Source: Palaemon carinicauda
Lineage: Eukaryota > Arthropoda > Malacostraca > Decapoda > Palaemonidae
Assembly: GCF_036898095.1 (NCBI RefSeq)
Contig: NC_090751.1
Location: 54,429,257-54,493,256 of the forward strand
Direction of reading: 5' to 3'
DNA length: 64,000 nt
The notes under the pieces were generated by a model. The model was not told the DNA's origin, did not search any database, and was given only the letters and a program-made list of their open reading frames with translations. A program made the position numbers and the translations under genes. Position 1 is the first letter of the stretch. Each line of letters starts with the position of its first letter. This document shows, piece by piece, positions 11,054-22,300 of the stretch.

Positions 11054-11760
11054 TATATCATGAGCCAACTCACTTGTAGCTAGTGGTTCATGAGCTTACT
11101 CTCCTTCAGTAAAGTATGTGCAATTGCTCCCTCCCAGGTGTAGCTTTTTACATGCAGTCTTGTCAAGTTGGTACCCCAGTGTCTCATTGCCTTCATCAAA
11201 ATTGAAAATTTGCCAAGTGTTATGTATTCATCAGTTATCATTTATTTGTTTACGTGTTTGTTTGTGAACAACTTTACACAAAAACTATGGTACCGATTTT
11301 GATGCTTGGTAGCCATGTTGGCTATTACTTAAGGATGAATCTATAGTATTTTAAATAAAGTTCATCATAGTATAAGTATACAGCAGTACTTTGAACATAA
11401 TTGCAATGTTAAGTAAATATCAAATATTTTGTTAACTTATATTTTGTTTATCATCATTACGCTAAAACTATGGAACCAATTTCAACGAAACTTGGTGGAT
11501 ATGTGTGGTTTGACCCAAAGAGAAATACAGTAGATTTTGAAGAAATTAACATCGCAGTACAAATATTCAGTGGAGCTAAGAGCAAAATAAGATTGCTTGG
11601 TGTGGTGAAGGTATGCTCTACTGAGTGCCCCTCTAGTTCACCCAGTGCTTTTGGTGTAACGTCTTCAGACAATCATTCTATTTGGGAACTACAGTCAGCA
11701 AAGACTCCATGCAGTCGGACGTTACACGATAGGACTCAAAAGTCCCAGAAGACTTGACGT
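11054..11760. other. AT-rich spacer with a possible Helitron-like 3' end
   Basis: 11230-11640 has two related segments of the kind AACTATGG-ACC-ATTT-GATG-TTGGT. The block ends with GTATGCTCTACTGAGTGCCC CTCTAG, resembling 3' ends of Helitron-type repeats in other invertebrates. The CTAG end fits, but no clear hairpin or 5' TC end was identified. The 95-codon open frame at 11470 shows no known domain. Confidence 0.25.
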
Positions 11761-13239
11761 ATAGATTTTCTTTTAGTGGTCTTGAGGGTCTCTTTTCTTT
11801 TTGCTCTTCCCATCATTTGAGGTCTTCAGCCACATGTCTGCTGCACCAAGATTTTCAGCTAGAAGACACCCTTCTCCTCAGCATTCCACCACTGCGAGAG
11901 AGAGAATGACCTTCCTTATCGATGAGTTAAAGAGGAGATCGAACTCTGTTCCTGGTGAGGGTTTTTCAGATCATTACAGTGGCTCCTCGTCTTCTATCGA
12001 TAGACTGCCTAAAGACATATATGTTCTTAGGTCCTCCTTATGCTCTCCCATGTGTTCTTCAGTGGTACGAGCCCATGGGCCATCACCTAAGACACACTTA
12101 AAGGCTAAGGGTACCATCAGGGCTATAGAGGATTCGAACCCACTTACTGTTGTCCCTGCTTAATCAAATTACCAACCAGGTTCTGTCTTACGTCTTGAAA
12201 AGGGACATGCAAAGCAGCGAGACCTGCCACTGGAACACATTGAAACTTTTCCTATCGTGAGATAAGAGTCCAAGGATACCATTGACCCTTCAGCACCTGA
12301 GTCTGGACTGGCACTGATAGAGACAGAATCCTGAGATAGAATCAACGTTTGTCAAGGTCTTGTCTCTCATCCTAGAATTTAACAACCTTGGGGAGGCAAC
12401 TAAGGCTCCAGTCAAGGGCGGGATGACTCATGTTGACTGACGGTTTGGTGCTCTACAAGGTTTGAGAGGATGCCAACCTATCTCCTCTTTCAATTATTGC
12501 CACTGTTCTGGACCTCACTCCAGGAATCTTGGTCGAAAGACTTTGTACGGGGAACTGTATTCTCAGCATCCGAGTTTAGCACCATAAAAGCCACCTCCAT
12601 GTCAAGTCTCCAGGCAGTTTCCTGGAGACCAATTGGTGAGAGCTGTCTCTTACTTGGTTGCTGTTGAAAATTTGGCAAACCTGGAGAATAAGAAGAGGTT
12701 TACCAACTGATTTCTGTTGGGTGTTAAGGCTGTCACCTTAGAGCACCAGTAAACCAACCAGTGGACCAACTCAGAGCTCAAAAGGAGGGATGCCTTAGTC
12801 TCCAAGTTTGTAAGCTGAATTGGTCAACGGGAGACGCTATCACTTAGGAACTCATCAGTTATGCACAATCTAGCCTTTTCCCCATTCCATAAGGATGATG
12901 AGACACTAGGAAAATAGAGGAATACAGTCCAGGACTTCCTCTTCCATTGGACAGCCACCTTCAGGGGCCCTGGCAACTCAGAGGCATCCATTGGAATATA
13001 GTCTTCAACCCCTCTTGAAGTCGGCTTTGAAGAAGTTGCCAGCAATGTCAAGGACCAAGTCTGCACCTTCTACCTCTTTCAGAGGTGGTTACTCTGGTCC
13101 AGCCTTTTATGCCTGTGCTGCCATCCAGAAGGGGAAGTAAGAGACACTAAGATTGGCAGTTCCTTCCTGCTGCTGCCACAAGTAGGGGGATGCCTATCAA
13201 GCTGTTGAGTAAGGTGGTAGCATCATGAAGCTAAAGTCT

Positions 13240-13700
13240 AGATGGTAGAGGTCCTTTGGGACAGATACAACCCCCATTCAATGACTTGTTCTCCCTTCGC
13301 TCCGACTCGATATACCAACCGAGTTGCAACAAAGCCCTTGCCATTTGAGGAGAGTTAAAGATGATGCTGGAGAAGGAAGTGCTGGAAATTGCCCAAGACA
13401 GCTTGCCAGTATTTTACATTCATGTGTTCCTTGTGGATAAGTTGACTGGAGATTGGTCATTGACCTCTCCCCATTGAATGAATTTGTGCAACAAATCCTC
13501 CTGAAATTGGAAACAGCGAGCATTGTGCTAGCTGCCATCAGGATGAACAATTCATGTTTTCTCTGGATGTGAGACACTTGCTTTCAGATTCTGATCCATC
13601 AATCCTACAGGAAGTACCTCCACTTTGTCCTTGAGTGGTAGGTATACCAGTTTGAAGTTCATTGCTTTGGACTGGCTACTGCATCCCAAGTGGCCCCTAT
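13240..13700 (+). pseudogene. Reverse transcriptase remnant, family II element
   Basis: The reading [19 protein letters not shown] (about 13455-13510) matches the early RT block. It is followed by FLWM-stop-DTCFQILIHQSYRKYL where DLxDAYFQIPIH is expected, so motif A is damaged. The segment VYQFEVHCFGLATASQV (about 13645-13690) corresponds to the [16 protein letters not shown] block of other copies. The YLDD block is not recovered. The remnant sits in the expected place between gag-like sequence and recombinase. Confidence 0.6.
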
Positions 13701-13899
13701 AGTGCTCATACTCATCTCATCTTAGGCTCACGCCAATCTGTGGATTGTGGTAAATCGGGAGAAGTCCAGTCTAATGAAGCACCTGGAAATGCAGATAGGC
13801 ATGGGAGTAGCAAAGGTGTTTCCATCCGACAACTGCATCAGTTGGAAACCTTCATGGCATGTCACATGTCATCAGCTGTATAGAGGTATGTAATAAGGT

Positions 13900-14400
13900 C
13901 TTGTTTGTCTTTGTTCACGAGTTTATTACAAAGACTCAGAACACCGCTGTTCTTGACCCAAGATTCGAGTCCATCTTTGTAGCCTGCCTTGAAGATGTGG
14001 CCAGTGGTCTGGAGGATTAGCTTCTTTGTCCTGCGAGGAAGTTACGGCGCTGCCTTCAGACCACAACACCAAAATCTTTTCCTTAGCACAGGCAGGTTAA
14101 TAAGATCTTCAAGGACACCATCTCCTTCTGGCTTTGAGAAACCATCGCTTATCCTTTGTCGTCTAGGATCCAGAACCCATGCAAACACATGCTCACAAAG
14201 TCAAAGGGATTGGATTTAATTCTAGCCTTAAGGAAGAATCTGTCAATGGTGCAAGCCAGACAACTTTCTCATCCTACTACAGTACATGTGGCAGTATACC
14301 TACAAGTCCTTATACACCTTCTTGCTTGGACTAGAGGTACCTGCTCAGCAGGTTGTTTAGCAAACCTAGCCCCTTCACAGGATAAGAAGCATTTTATCTA
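13900..14400 (+). pseudogene. Tyrosine recombinase remnant, family II element
   Basis: The frame around 13915-14110 reads FITKTQNTAVLDPRFES, then LLCPARKLRRCLQ and a short STG-like segment. These parallel the [15 protein letters not shown] and LFVSTGR blocks of elements A and B. Farther on, RKNLSMVQARQLSHPTTVHVAVYL stands where KxNYSMxQVLQAxxWKHxxTFTSHYL is expected. The active-site arginine box and HxxR box are not recoverable. Several stops and frame changes confirm it is dead. Confidence 0.5.
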
Positions 14401-14959
14401 AGATAGCGGTCACGACATAAATCTTATGTGAGAGGTAAGAATGAGGGGCCCTTTTTGCTCTTTTTTTTCCCCTCCTTGGGCCGCAGCGGTCATGCTGTTA
14501 TTTGTAGGATAGGATGCTGATGCAGGTAGCTTCTGTACCGAGTAACTTTTTTCGTAATGTAACATAGAAGCATCATTCCCACCTTCCCTAGGAGGGGGAA
14601 GATGGACATGTTGTAGGTACATAAACCCATTTCTGTAAATTGACCATACATTTCAGACATCATATCCTCGTTAGGATATAGGTTCGTCTGTGACCATCTG
14701 TCTTTTTGACAGAAACATAAGCTTATCACCCAAAAAATTTCTCTCAGGTCATTTAGGTGGATAAGGATCAACAGAAAACATGTGAGCTATGTAAATAAGA
14801 TATCAGTTCTTGACAGTAGAAAGGAGCTCTTAAAGAAGAACTAGCCAAACCAAGCCTTTATTCCTATAAATTTTACTATTTGTAGTAGTATACAAGTGCC
14901 TGAAAGCAGAAAGCATATGAATATTGGGTCAGTATTTAAAAGATATACTTCTGCACCTC

Positions 14960-15400
14960 TACAGGGACTTCCTAAGGATAAGTATTCTATTAAAGGACCA
15001 GGCTTTGTATTCGTGTAGGAACAATTGACAAATATTTAATTAAAGTCATTTGTATTTTTCATAACTATACCAAGCTGAGTCCTTTAAATTACACTTCCTA
15101 CCTCAACCACCCTACAAATCCTATGTGAAGGTCAAAGTGGCTACTCAGTGTACTGGGGAGGAGGCAGGCCTTCCCTGTCACCTGCCAGTAACTACTAACT
15201 TCTTGTTATAGATTTTACCACCAGAGTTTTAGCTTGACCATGAACTTCTTGTTATAAATTTTACCACCAGAGTTCCAGCTTAACCACTAATTTCTTGTTA
15301 TAAATTTTACCACCAGAGTTCCAGCTCTGCTGAAAGCTTACTTCTGTTAAAGGACCTAGGTTTGTACAGATGGGAAAAATACAAATAAAAAAAATTGTGA
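14960..15400 (+). repeat. Internal complementary region and right terminus of the family II element
   Basis: 14990-15090 holds the paired motif AAAGGACCAGGCTTTGTATT followed by TTTGTATTTTTCATAACTAT, the same arrangement seen at 10700-10830 and 23908-24010. The right terminus repeats the complementary pattern near 15350-15400. A related copy is at 44700-45040. Confidence 0.55.
15197..15334 (+). repeat. Three 46-bp tandem units inside a DIRS right terminus
   Basis: Units start at 15197, 15243 and 15289 with AAYTTCTTGTTATARATTTT and continue with ACCACCAGAGTT. Unit length is exactly 46 bp. The related copy at 44940-44990 has only one such segment, so the expansion is specific to this copy. Confidence 0.85.
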
Positions 15401-15420
15401 TTTTACATTTAGCTATATAA

Positions 15421-15733
15421 GCACTTCAGACAGGGGACAGTGCCATATAAGTACTTCAGACAGGGGACAGTGCCATATAAGCACCTCAGACAGAGGGCAG
15501 TGCCATATAAGCACTTCAGACAGGGGACATTGCCATCAATGCACTTCAGACAGGGGACAGTGCCATCATTGCACTTCAGACAGGGGACAGTGCCATCATT
15601 GCACTTCAGATAGGGGACAGTGCTATCAATACACTTCAGACAGGGGACAGTGCCATCAATGCACTTCAGACAGGGGGCAGTGCCATCAATGCACTTCAGA
15701 CAGGGGGCAGTGTCATCAGTGCACTTCAGACAG
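15421..15733 (+). repeat. 30-bp minisatellite, ten units plus a partial
   Basis: Units of exactly 30 bp begin GCACTTCAGACAGGGGACAG, starting at 15421 and ending with a 13-bp partial copy at 15721-15733. The first three units end in CATATAA, later ones in CATCAAT or CATCATT, so two subtypes are ordered along the array. No reading frame is implied. It lies just 5' of the first visible thiolase exon, in intron sequence. Confidence 0.95.
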
Positions 15734-16251
15734 TAACTGTAACTTCAAATTGCTATTCCAGGGCTTTCACCAGGTTGCACTTTGATGCTGAATATCCTCC
15801 CCAATCCCGACACAGTCCTTAAGATCTAGATTTGATGCATTAATCTATCACTCATATAAGAAGTGTGTTCTGTCCATTGCCTCAATGAGTTGCACCCACT
15901 TTACCTAATGTAATTAAGAGGGTAGTTTAAGTACCTACTGATGGGTGTAAGTCACTCATGCATGAACAGAACCCTTGCTTTTTGCTAATCTACTACCTGT
16001 TGTCTGTACTACTGTACATAAAAGTATGTAAGCCTTGGAATATTTGGTCTGCAAATGAGGGCTATTTGCGATTGATAGGTTGGTATGAAAAATATGTTGG
16101 TTTGCAAAACCTAAATCCATTTTGTAGGATCTCATATAGTAATCTAACTGCATATTCTGTTTTAAAGTTTTCTTAAACTGAAATGTAGATTTTTATGGTC
16201 ATTTTTATATACTAAACTATATATGACAATGTATTGTGATATTTTGAACAG

Positions 16252-16374
16252 GACATCATCATGGGTGACAGCAAAGTTGTATTGACTGGAGGCACAGACA
16301 GTATGAGTATGGCACCTTATGCTGTTAGAAATATCAGATTTGGCACAAGATTAGGCAGTGATCTTACAATGGAG
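16252..16374 (+). CDS. ACAA2: Thiolase exon a (first in window)
   Basis: 41 codons in phase 0, from [18 protein letters not shown] to [11 protein letters not shown], flanked by TTTTGAACAG and GTGAGT. It corresponds to residues near 105-145 of the human enzyme, just after the nucleophilic-cysteine segment. The in-frame ATG at 16261 is internal, not a start. Confidence 0.95.
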
Positions 16375-19300
16375 GTGAGTGCTGATAATGATATGCATAC
16401 AAAATTTAAGCTGGTTCATGAAAATTGTTTTTTTTTCTTTCAAGAAGAGGGAACTTGGATAGAATGAGCATACACAAGAATGATTTTGGTACACAAGAAT
16501 GATTTTGGTAATTTTACTTAAAACTTGAAGGACTAAGCAAAATACTAATACCCAAGACTGCACTGATCAAGTATCTATTGGGTGGGTGTGATGCAAGAAA
16601 TTACTATGAGATTCAGGGCCTCTGTAACACAGTTTTTTGGACTTTGCTCCTTATCAAGGCATCGGATGTAGCTGAAAGTTGACATATGTATATTTTACAA
16701 CCACACACAAATTTTGTCAGCATTATCAATAACCTAAACCCGATAGTTTTAATTTCTATAGAGTAAAAATGATCTAGCCGACGCCATGGCCAGTGATAAC
16801 GAGCCAAGAGTCGAAAACACTCATTACGTAAGCAATGTAAACACCTTTTGACAAAATTTTGCCCCGCCCATCCACCAGACACCCATTCACCTTGTTCCAT
16901 AGGCTCTGAAACCCATAACAGTCAAGAATGGCTAACAGGATTTGGAATTGCCCCCGTGGTTGCAAAACTGCATTTGTATTACGACTTGCAACTTTATACA
17001 GTCAAGAGAAAGCCCGTGGCCATATTTACTATAGCCTGGATAGGTAATTATTCAGTTTCTAGTTTAAATCCAATGTTTATGGTCTGATTTGTATTTAGCG
17101 TAACATGATTATAATACTCCTAATGTCATTCAGGCTTTTGAACATTTCCATTTACTATTCACTATGCCACCAAGAGAGAGAGAGAGAAAGAGAGAGATTG
17201 TATGTAAACAGTCTTTATATAACTATTTTTGTTAAAATAAGAATTTTGTGATAAACTCTCCATTAGACCAACGGATCATCCGATATAATTTTTTTTCTTC
17301 TTCTTTGGCCGTACGACCGTGTTGGCTATGTTTTGGGCATGACTGCATTTTGTAAATAAATCAGGAATAGTTTTAGGAGTTTTATTTGTACATCTAATGG
17401 GAATTTATAGAAGTAAAGTGAACATAATTCATTTATCCTTTAAAATAATTACTACATGTAGCAAAACAAATAGTAGTAAAGATGATAATGCAATGAAGGA
17501 ATGATACCATACTTTATCTTTAGCTTCAACATCGGCATTAACATACCCAGAGTTGCCATAATTTGTCAGCTTAATGAAATAACCTATCATCTAATGTTAA
17601 ACTTAATTTCTGAGGAGGCCATGCCTTATTGCACAGTGAAAAAACATTACAAAGACTTTATGAATGGCGGAACGATACATAAATGTGGGTGGGGTATCTG
17701 TGCTAGCGTAGTAATACCACTGTAGCAGTAGTGCCGCAACAGTAGTATACATGAATTAAACGTTTAAGCCAACTGCTGGGATCCTTGAGGATCATTTAGC
17801 ACTTCTTAAAACTACTCGAGAAATGAGTTTTTATAGCCAACAATGCCCATGACAGCCTCCAGTGTTATCCTGAATTATAACCAGGCCAAAGTGGGTGGAG
17901 CCTCATGAAGTCATCATTCTGACAATAATTATTGGTGAAGGTTTAAAGCCAAAATACGGTACCGGCTATTTTTTATTTATTTTTTTACAGTAAATAGCTA
18001 GGTAGATAGACGATAAATAAAAATTGCTTGACATTGGATATAGCAGTTATCAAATCAAGCGTGTCTACTACGTTTTTAAAAATTACCAACTATTCCCTAC
18101 ACCTTGTCAATCTGATTGTGACCTATAAAGTAGACTGCAATTTCTTAGGAAACTTATTTTGGGAGTTAGACTAATAATCGAAGTGTTTTTGTATTTATTA
18201 ACATATTTTGTTGGTTTGTTCATTATGACAATTATCAGTGGAGAGGTTTCAGAGTTCATAAAGGTGTACTACTTTGCTTTCATTTAAACTTTTGTGTCAT
18301 TGTTGGTAGAGGTATAGCCTTCGTTACGTATAGCCAATCATCGATCGAGAAAGAGAGAAGAAATGCCGTCATAAGTTACCTAACGACTGCGTTCGAAACC
18401 TTTTCTCTGAGTAAGTTGGCCCGTCTTCAAAAAACGTCACTTTTACATTATAAGTACCAAATTTATTCAACCTACGTAATGCAGAATATAGTCAAAATTT
18501 ATGTGTAGATATAATGTGCATTCTGAAGAAGCGTTATATTTATGAGATTCATAGATAAAAAATTATTGCGAAAAAACCGTGTTACAGAGGCCCTGAATCT
18601 CATAGTAGGATAATTAAAAGTAAAGATTTTTGCATAGGGCTAAAGAATGAAGACTACTGTGTAAAGTCAAATGCAGTATAATACAGTACATGTTTTTTTT
18701 TTATCTTATACAAACCCATTAATCATGAGATGCTTATCTGTTGATATGATATCTATAGACTCTTCCAAAATATATTTGAAACTACTGTTATGTTCTTGAG
18801 TACCTTGGTTCTGGGCGGATGACCTGCTTTGTTGTCATTATCATACTGTTAGTGTTCCAGCCCTGTGGTCAAAAGATTTGTGGGGAGGAGGTAATGCATC
18901 CTAAGTATGGTTAATGGTTTGTTTTATATAGGAAATTATTTTTTTTAAAGTTTTAAAGAAATCACATGTTCATTATACCCATTAATCATAAGTTATCTCA
19001 GTCTTTACTGAGACAGAGGATATGAAGAAAACCCAAAAACTAATTGAAAGAAAAATTTAGGGATGGAGAAAGGTTAACATAGAACTTGGGGGACCAGAGT
19101 TAGAGAAGTGTTGTCTCTTTTATTGGGAGCTAAGGTCAGTATGTTGAGGGAATCTCTATGGCTTTGGGAAGTAGAACTAGGTAATTACCCAATTGCCACT
19201 TGTACAATTTGTCCAGTTGCAACCATTGGATCCAGATAGATGTGTAGGTATCTGCAAGTGCAAGTCAGTCTGTGATAAAATTGGCTGGATTTGGACCGCT

Positions 19301-22300
19301 TTCTTGTTCCTCCCCTGAGAATAACTGAATATTCTATACTGTTTGAATGCCCGAGTTAGAAATTAGTCAGAGCTTATGGGCTTTAATTATAACGGAGGCT
19401 AGTTCCTGCTTTGAATTATTGGTGTATTTCCTTGTAATCACTTGTTTCAACCAGAATGATATGGTTTTTCTTGGAGACTGGGATTGGACTAGCCTAGGAA
19501 TTTAGAATACTTGTTTCATGAATCAGAGTAAATGTGTTTTTAAATTTAATGATTTCTTTGTAACCCAAATTATTTTGTAACCTATTCTCAGCAATGGACT
19601 TAGGAAAAACCTGTCTTTGTTCCGACTCAAATACAAACCCTTCACTATTTACAGGGATATCCCTTTTAAGGACATTCTCTTTGGGCTCCTTCAGTTGCGG
19701 GCTAACCAGAGGCTCTCTTTTTCCTCCACTGAAGTTAATTCGTCCTTGTGGGGGCAGGCGCTGCTGCCTGTCAATTGGACTTCTGGTCACCTGCGATCGA
19801 CGCTGAAAAATTGCTGCTCCACCAGGGGCTGTGGAGGAGCAAAGTCCGAGGCATGCCTCTGGGGGAACACCTTTCTCACTCACGAGAAAGAACCGCTTGT
19901 GAGCGGTCTCCTTACGTTTACGCATCTCCCCCAAGGAGGGGGCAGAGCTGAGTCTTTGGCGATGTTCTCCTTCGGGAGGACAGACCTCTCCCTCAGGAGA
20001 GGTAGCTTCTGAGCTTCTTGGGCATGAGCCATCACCTCCTCGGGTGTTATCTGCAAGGCTTTCCCCTTCGGAGATTCGTTGGGTGGAAGAGTTTTTGACC
20101 CCTCGTCACCCCGGCCGTGCTCCTTCCCTAGCTGTAGGAGACGCCTCTTTGCAGGTCACAATGTCCCTTCCGGGTCTTGTGACAGTCTTGCTAAATTTCG
20201 GGCTTGCGAGACCTCAAACCTTTGGGCTATGGTTATGTTAAGCCTTTGGGCTATTGTAGCCTGGGATCTTCTTGTCCTCATCATGCTGAGCCTTTGGTCT
20301 CTCGTGACCCCAACCCTTCGGGCTCCTGTCATGTTGAGCCTTTGGGTTTTCGTGGCCCGGAACCTTCGGGTTCCCATTGCGCTGAGCTTTCAGGCTCTCA
20401 CAACCTTGATTTTGCTGAGCCCTCATGCCCTTGTGCCTTCCGTCATGCTGAACCTTTTGGTTCTTGTGGCCCGAAACCCTTGGGTTTCCATTGCGCTGAG
20501 TCTTCGGGCTCTCGCAACCCCAGTTTTGCTGACCTTTCGGGCTCTCGCAACCCCAGTTATGCTGACCCTTCGGGCTCTCGCAACCCCTGTTATGCTGACC
20601 CTTCGGGCTCTCGCAAACCCAGTTATGCTGACCCATTGGACTCTCGCAACCCCCAGTTATGCTGACCCTTCGGGCTCTTGCAACCCCAGTTATGCTAACC
20701 CTTCGGGCTCTTGCAACCCCAGTTACGCTGACCCTTCGTTCTCTCGCAACCCCATTTACGTTGAGCCTCTGGGCTCTCGAACCCCTATTATGTTGAGCCT
20801 TTCGGCTCTCGTAACAGAGTTTTCGGACTCCTGTCACACTGAGCCTTCTGGCACGTGTGACCCTCCTCGTCACGTTGAGCCTTCATGCTTTCATGACTGG
20901 TGTTACGCTGAGCCTGTGAGCTGGGAGCTTTCACGCTCCACAGTTGGCCCCCCTCTGGGTTTGGTCATCCTGCCCTTGCCCGATTCCATGCTGCGTCGCT
21001 TGACGGAGTAGCAATGTGTTACGGAGCAGGGAAACCTCTTTGCAAGATGAGACTCCCAGCAGTGTCTCACCATTTGGATGGGCCTCCTCCTGCCCTGAGA
21101 CTGCCTGTGCCTCCTTGCCACTCCACGCCCCCCATGTTTTGCCTCCACAGGGTATAATGGTAGGAGAAGTGCCAGAGCACCCAGAAGCTCGGAGGTTTAA
21201 ACGCCCAGACCCTCCCTTGAAGGGAAAGCTAATCCTGCCTGCAGGAAAGGGGGCTAAGAGACCTTCACAGGTCCCTAAGCCCAGGGCTCCGTACCACCCA
21301 AAGCACCTCCCTCTCAGTACATCGGGAGTTCTCGACCCCCTATGGCTCAGTGCATTATTTAATAAAATGCAGAGGCTGTGATGGGATTATTCCGTTCCCA
21401 GTTGCTTCTCCTCCTGCTGATCCCAGGAGGAGTTCTGAGGACTTTGTGCTAGCAGACACCCCTTGAAAGGAGAAACCCATCTCTCCTTGTAAGAGGACCT
21501 GGGAAGAGAGCATTCCAGAACCCCAAATGGAGTCCCCTGCAGTTCTGAGTTCCTCTGGCTAGACTTAAGGGTAAGAGGAAGAGGATCAGACTATCTCCTA
21601 CTAAGGAGGATAGGACAGTCTCCTTCAGACTCCTGCCTCAATCCGATTAAGGTGGTGCCTAGGGAGTCTAACCTTCCAGCATTGTAAGACATGGCTCCCC
21701 TTCCAGAAAAGAACCATCATCCTCATAGGGCAGGGGAATCTGCAAGGCCTACTCTGATGGAGGAACTTCTACTGCAGCGCAGGTAACCAAAGGAATTATC
21801 TATAATCCCTAAGTCTTTGGACAGAGCTCCCCCCCCCCTTGGTATGAAAGGCAGAGGGAGGTCTTGTCTGGCACATCAATAGGAATGGCCCTGTCAACTG
21901 CCTATCCTGATGATAACTTCGACCCCCCCCCACCCCCCGGGCTCCTAGGGATGAGAGCTTGGAGATGGATGAGCAATTTGATCATGAGGAAGATCTTTTG
22001 CCACCTGTGGCTAACCCTAAACACTTGGAGATTACACTGAACCCCAAGGCTCTCTGGCAAGATGCTTTCCAACAACGGTGGGACAACATCGACGTTTACG
22101 CCTTTCCCCCGTTCTGTCTGATGAGGAGGGTACTCAACAAGACCAGAACATCGGTCAATCTTTCAATGGTACGGGAACCATTCTGCGTGATGCCATAGCT
22201 CCGCTATGGCATCACGCAGAATGGTTCCCGTACCTTCTGCAATTTCTAACGGAACCTCCAAGAGAACTCCCTCCACGACACAATCTACTCAAACAACTAC

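Larger units (their letters stand above)
11760..15400 (+). mobile_element. DIRS-type element, family II copy (highly decayed)
   Basis: In plus-strand order there is a gag-like stretch from about 11800, an RT remnant (13240-13700), a recombinase remnant (13900-14400), an internal complementary region (about 14960-15110) and a right terminus that ends near 15400 in a GTTTGTACAGATGGGAAAAA tail. The 3' 1 kb is clearly related to 44240-45050, a second copy. The left end could not be located. The region between RT and recombinase is deleted, so RNase H is missing. Confidence 0.6.
19830..22036 (+). pseudogene. gag of element B, repeat-rich and broken
   Basis: The family block GCAAAGTCCGAGGCATG is at about 19838-19855. 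A 310-codon plus frame (20079-21011) covers the repeat array. A later frame (21016-21381) carries basic and proline-rich sequence such as [20 protein letters not shown]. Near 21955-22036 the [19 protein letters not shown] acidic segment matches VDEQFG in element G. The cysteine-rich N-terminus of the family is missing or unrecognisable. Stops and frame changes are frequent. Confidence 0.55.

Noticed and set aside
11470..11757. 95-codon frame as a host exon
   Set aside because: Sequence resembles a dispersed repeat ending in CTCTAG and has no recognisable protein domain.
1..16251. Missing N-terminal thiolase exons
   Set aside because: Looked for coding of RLCGSGFQ and upstream blocks in this interval and found none, so they are taken to lie outside the window.
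16261..16467. ATG at 16261 as start of a short gene
   Set aside because: The codons are internal thiolase sequence; the exon begins upstream at an AG acceptor and the reading beyond 16374 is intron.
20238..20873. Long minus-strand open frame (211 codons) over the element B repeat array
   Set aside because: It is the antisense of the 33-bp gag repeat; a period divisible by three keeps several frames open. No domain is recognisable.
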